A DNA stretch of 64,000 bases from Bacillota bacterium (GTDB lineage: Bacteria; Bacillota; Clostridia; Peptostreptococcales; Anaerovoracaceae): assembly GCA_905372035.1 (NCBI GenBank), contig CAJPNN010000001.1:1-64000 (forward strand), written 5' to 3'. A program made the position numbers and the translations under genes. The notes beneath the pieces are model-generated. The model was not told the DNA's origin, did no database searches, and worked only from the letters and a program-made list of their open reading frames with translations. Every line of letters starts with the position of its first letter. Positions within the stretch are counted from its first letter, which is position 1. Positions 61,921 through 64,000 of the stretch are shown here, piece by piece.

Positions 61921-64000
61921 ATGAAAAATGAAATGGCTAAAAATTATAATCCGAAAGAATTTGAGGAGAGAATATATAAAAATTGGGAAGAACATGGGGC
62001 TTTTCGTGCGGAGATCAATCCTGACAAGAAACCTTTTACAATATCAATGCCGCCACCGAATATAACAGGACAGCTCCATATGGGTCATGCTCTCGATCAG
62101 ACTTTGCAAGATGTTTTGACAAGATGGAAAAGAATGCAGGGTTTTGAGGCGCTTTGGCTGCCGGGGAGTGATCATGCCAGCATAGCTACGGAAGTAAAAG
62201 TTGCAGATAAAATAAGAGAAGAAGAAGGCAAAACGAAAGAGGAGATTGGACGAGAGGAATTTCTTAAAAGAGCATGGGCATGGAAGCGTGAATACGGTAA
62301 CAGGATAACGGAACAGGTGAGGAAGCTCGGTAATTCATGTGACTGGTCAAGAGAACGTTTTACCATGGATGAAGGTTGTAATAAAGCGGTCGTTGAGACA
62401 TTTGTAAGATTATATGAAAAAGGCTTGATATACAGAGGGAACAGAATGATCAACTGGTGTCCCGATTGTGGAACTTCGCTTTCGGATGCCGAGGTTGAGC
62501 ATGAAGATCAAAATGGAAAATATTATTATTTCAGATACCCTGCAAAAGACGGGGGAGAAGGTATTATCGTTGCGACGTCAAGACCTGAAACTATGTTTGG
62601 TGATGTAGCCATAGCTGTAAGTCCCGGAGATCAAAGATATAAAGACATGGTAGGCAAGGAAGTTATAATACCTGTTATAGGAACTGCAATTCCTGTTATA
62701 GAAGATCCATATCCTGATCCGGAAAAGGGTACGGGAGCCGTTAAAATAACTCCCGCACACGATCCGAACGACTACGAAGTCGGAGAAAGGCACGGCTTGG
62801 AGCAGCTTTGCTGTATAAATGATGATGCTACAATGAATAACCTTGCAGGAAAATATGACGGACTTGACAGATATGAATGCAGAAAACAATGGGTAAAAGA
62901 GCTTGAGGAAAAAGGATTTCTTGTTAAAATTGAGGAAAAAACCATTCCTACAGGCACCTGTTACAGATGCCATAATGTAATAGAACCTATGCTTTCAGAT
63001 CAATGGTTTGTTAAGATGGAAGAGCTTGCAAAACCCGCAATAGCAGCTGCAAAAAACGGTGAACTTGTTCACGTGCCTGAAAGATTTGAAAAAATTTATC
63101 TGCATTGGCTTGAAAATATAAGAGACTGGTGCATTTCAAGACAGCTTTGGTGGGGGCATAGAATTCCGGCTTATTATTGTGATGATTGTGGGGAAATTAT
63201 TGTAACAAGAGAAGAACCTCACACTTGCCACAAATGTAAATCCGAGAATTTAAAACAGGATGAAGATGTTTTAGACACGTGGTTCAGCTCTGCATTATGG
63301 CCTTTTTCGACACTTGGTTGGCCGGATAAAACTGAAGATCTGGAGTATTTTTTCCCTACAGATGTTCTTGTTACGGGATATGATATTATATTTTTCTGGG
63401 TAGTAAGAATGGTTTTCTCTTCCCTAAACTTAATGGGTGAAGTCCCGTTTAAATATGTATATGTTCATGGTTTGGTGCGTGATGAGCAGGGAAGGAAGAT
63501 GAGCAAATCTCTCGGAAACGGGATAGATCCTCTTGAGATTATAGATGAATATGGAGCCGACGCTTTAAGGTTTATGCTGCTTTCGGGAATAACTCCGGGT
63601 AATGACACGAGATTTTTGGAAGACAGACTTATATCTGCAAGAAATTTTGCAAATAAACTTTGGAATGCGTCAAGGTTTGTTATGATGAACGTAAAAGGGG
63701 AAGATAACAGCTTTTTGCCCATGACGGACATTAAATTGAGCTTGGAAAGAGATTTGCTCAAATCGGAAGATAAATGGATAATTTCAAGAATAAACGAAGC
63801 GGTAAAAGATATAACAGGTAACATGGATAAATTTGAGTTGTCTTTGGCAGAGCAAAAAGTTTATGACTTGATTTGGAATGAATATTGTGATTGGTATATA
63901 GAACTTGTTAAACAGAGACTTTACGGAGAAAATGAGGAAGATAAAGCGGTATGCAGGGGTGTCCTTATTTATGCTCTTTCGCAGATGTTAAAACTTCTTC
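61921..64000 (+). CDS. valS: Valine-tRNA ligase (3' end outside window)
   Basis: 693 complete codons to the window edge. It charges tRNA-Val. The HIGH-type motif is [15 protein letters not shown], the editing domain contains [18 protein letters not shown] and [15 protein letters not shown], and zinc-like cysteines are seen as CPDCG and CYRCH. The catalytic KMSKS loop reads [17 protein letters not shown]. The gene starts at ATG 61921 behind GAGGAG. Only 92 bases separate it from the previous gene, with no T-box leader visible. Confidence 0.97.
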   Translation, partial: MKNEMAKNYNPKEFEERIYKNWEEHGAFRAEINPDKKPFTISMPPPNITGQLHMGHALDQTLQDVLTRWKRMQGFEALWLPGSDHASIATEVKVADKIREEEGKTKEEIGREEFLKRAWAWKREYGNRITEQVRKLGNSCDWSRERFTMDEGCNKAVVETFVRLYEKGLIYRGNRMINWCPDCGTSLSDAEVEHEDQNGKYYYFRYPAKDGGEGIIVATSRPETMFGDVAIAVSPGDQRYKDMVGKEVIIPVIGTAIPVIEDPYPDPEKGTGAVKITPAHDPNDYEVGERHGLEQLCCINDDATMNNLAGKYDGLDRYECRKQWVKELEEKGFLVKIEEKTIPTGTCYRCHNVIEPMLSDQWFVKMEELAKPAIAAAKNGELVHVPERFEKIYLHWLENIRDWCISRQLWWGHRIPAYYCDDCGEIIVTREEPHTCHKCKSENLKQDEDVLDTWFSSALWPFSTLGWPDKTEDLEYFFPTDVLVTGYDIIFFWVVRMVFSSLNLMGEVPFKYVYVHGLVRDEQGRKMSKSLGNGIDPLEIIDEYGADALRFMLLSGITPGNDTRFLEDRLISARNFANKLWNASRFVMMNVKGEDNSFLPMTDIKLSLERDLLKSEDKWIISRINEAVKDITGNMDKFELSLAEQKVYDLIWNEYCDWYIELVKQRLYGENEEDKAVCRGVLIYALSQMLKLL

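Overview
The window is AT-rich, Gram-positive-type anaerobe DNA, most likely class Clostridia. Supporting features are a SCIFF peptide with its radical SAM maturase, a giant 2-hydroxyacyl-CoA dehydratase activase, an Fhs-FchA-FolD folate operon, pyruvate phosphate dikinase, a single-chain glycyl-tRNA synthetase, strong GGAGG ribosome sites and SLH surface proteins. Arg codons are mostly AGA/AGG. I cannot name the species; all assignments come from reading motifs, with no database search.

Layout. 1-2900: a tandem array of paralogous two-domain secreted or lipoprotein genes (end of one copy, two full copies, a decayed fourth), then a truncated PIN-domain gene. 2970-5740: rpsO and pnp with promoter and terminators. 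5770-10880: a cell-surface cassette (MBOAT acyltransferase, DHHW/AlgX-like partner, SLH-anchored phosphodiester glycosidase). 10895-18192: a housekeeping run, M16 peptidase-dut-dgt-dnaG-rpoD-trmK-Nif3. 18239-18602: RNase P RNA. 18637-21709: MATE transporter and a free-standing dihydrolipoamide-dehydrogenase-like flavoenzyme. 21805-24511 (minus): codB-codA, with repeated operator-like sites upstream and a minicistron before codA. 24958-30019: dehydratase activase and YebC. 30043-33411: a probable 6S RNA, then fhs-fchA-folD. 33553-41171: PHP phosphatase, ogt, an unknown tail-anchored protein, polA, coaE and an orphan peptide-binding lipoprotein. 41275-41350 (minus): tRNA-Lys. 41615-49916: phoH-ybeY-cdd-era-recO, a DUF4342-like protein, glyS, ppdK. 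49985-51780: a small accessory island. 51790-56555: NADH oxidase, the SCIFF locus, metY and a GNAT. 56773-64000: rpsB-tsf, rplS-rbgA-rnhB, an SLH-NlpC/P60 protein and the start of valS.

Most interesting signals. (1) The SCIFF precursor at 53207-53350 has five rather than six cysteines; the missing one aligns with the cysteine reported to form the thioether in characterised SCIFF peptides, yet the maturase beside it looks intact. (2) The island at 49985-51780 encodes an apparently catalytically competent RNase III with two dsRNA-binding domains, coupled to a 54-residue acidic protein, with a structured leader and a serine-recombinase scar. (3) FolD lacks the expected cyclohydrolase Lys and Gln and sits directly after a cyclodeaminase-family protein, which suggests a split dehydrogenase/cyclohydrolase pair. 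(4) The intergenic RNA before fhs folds like 6S RNA.
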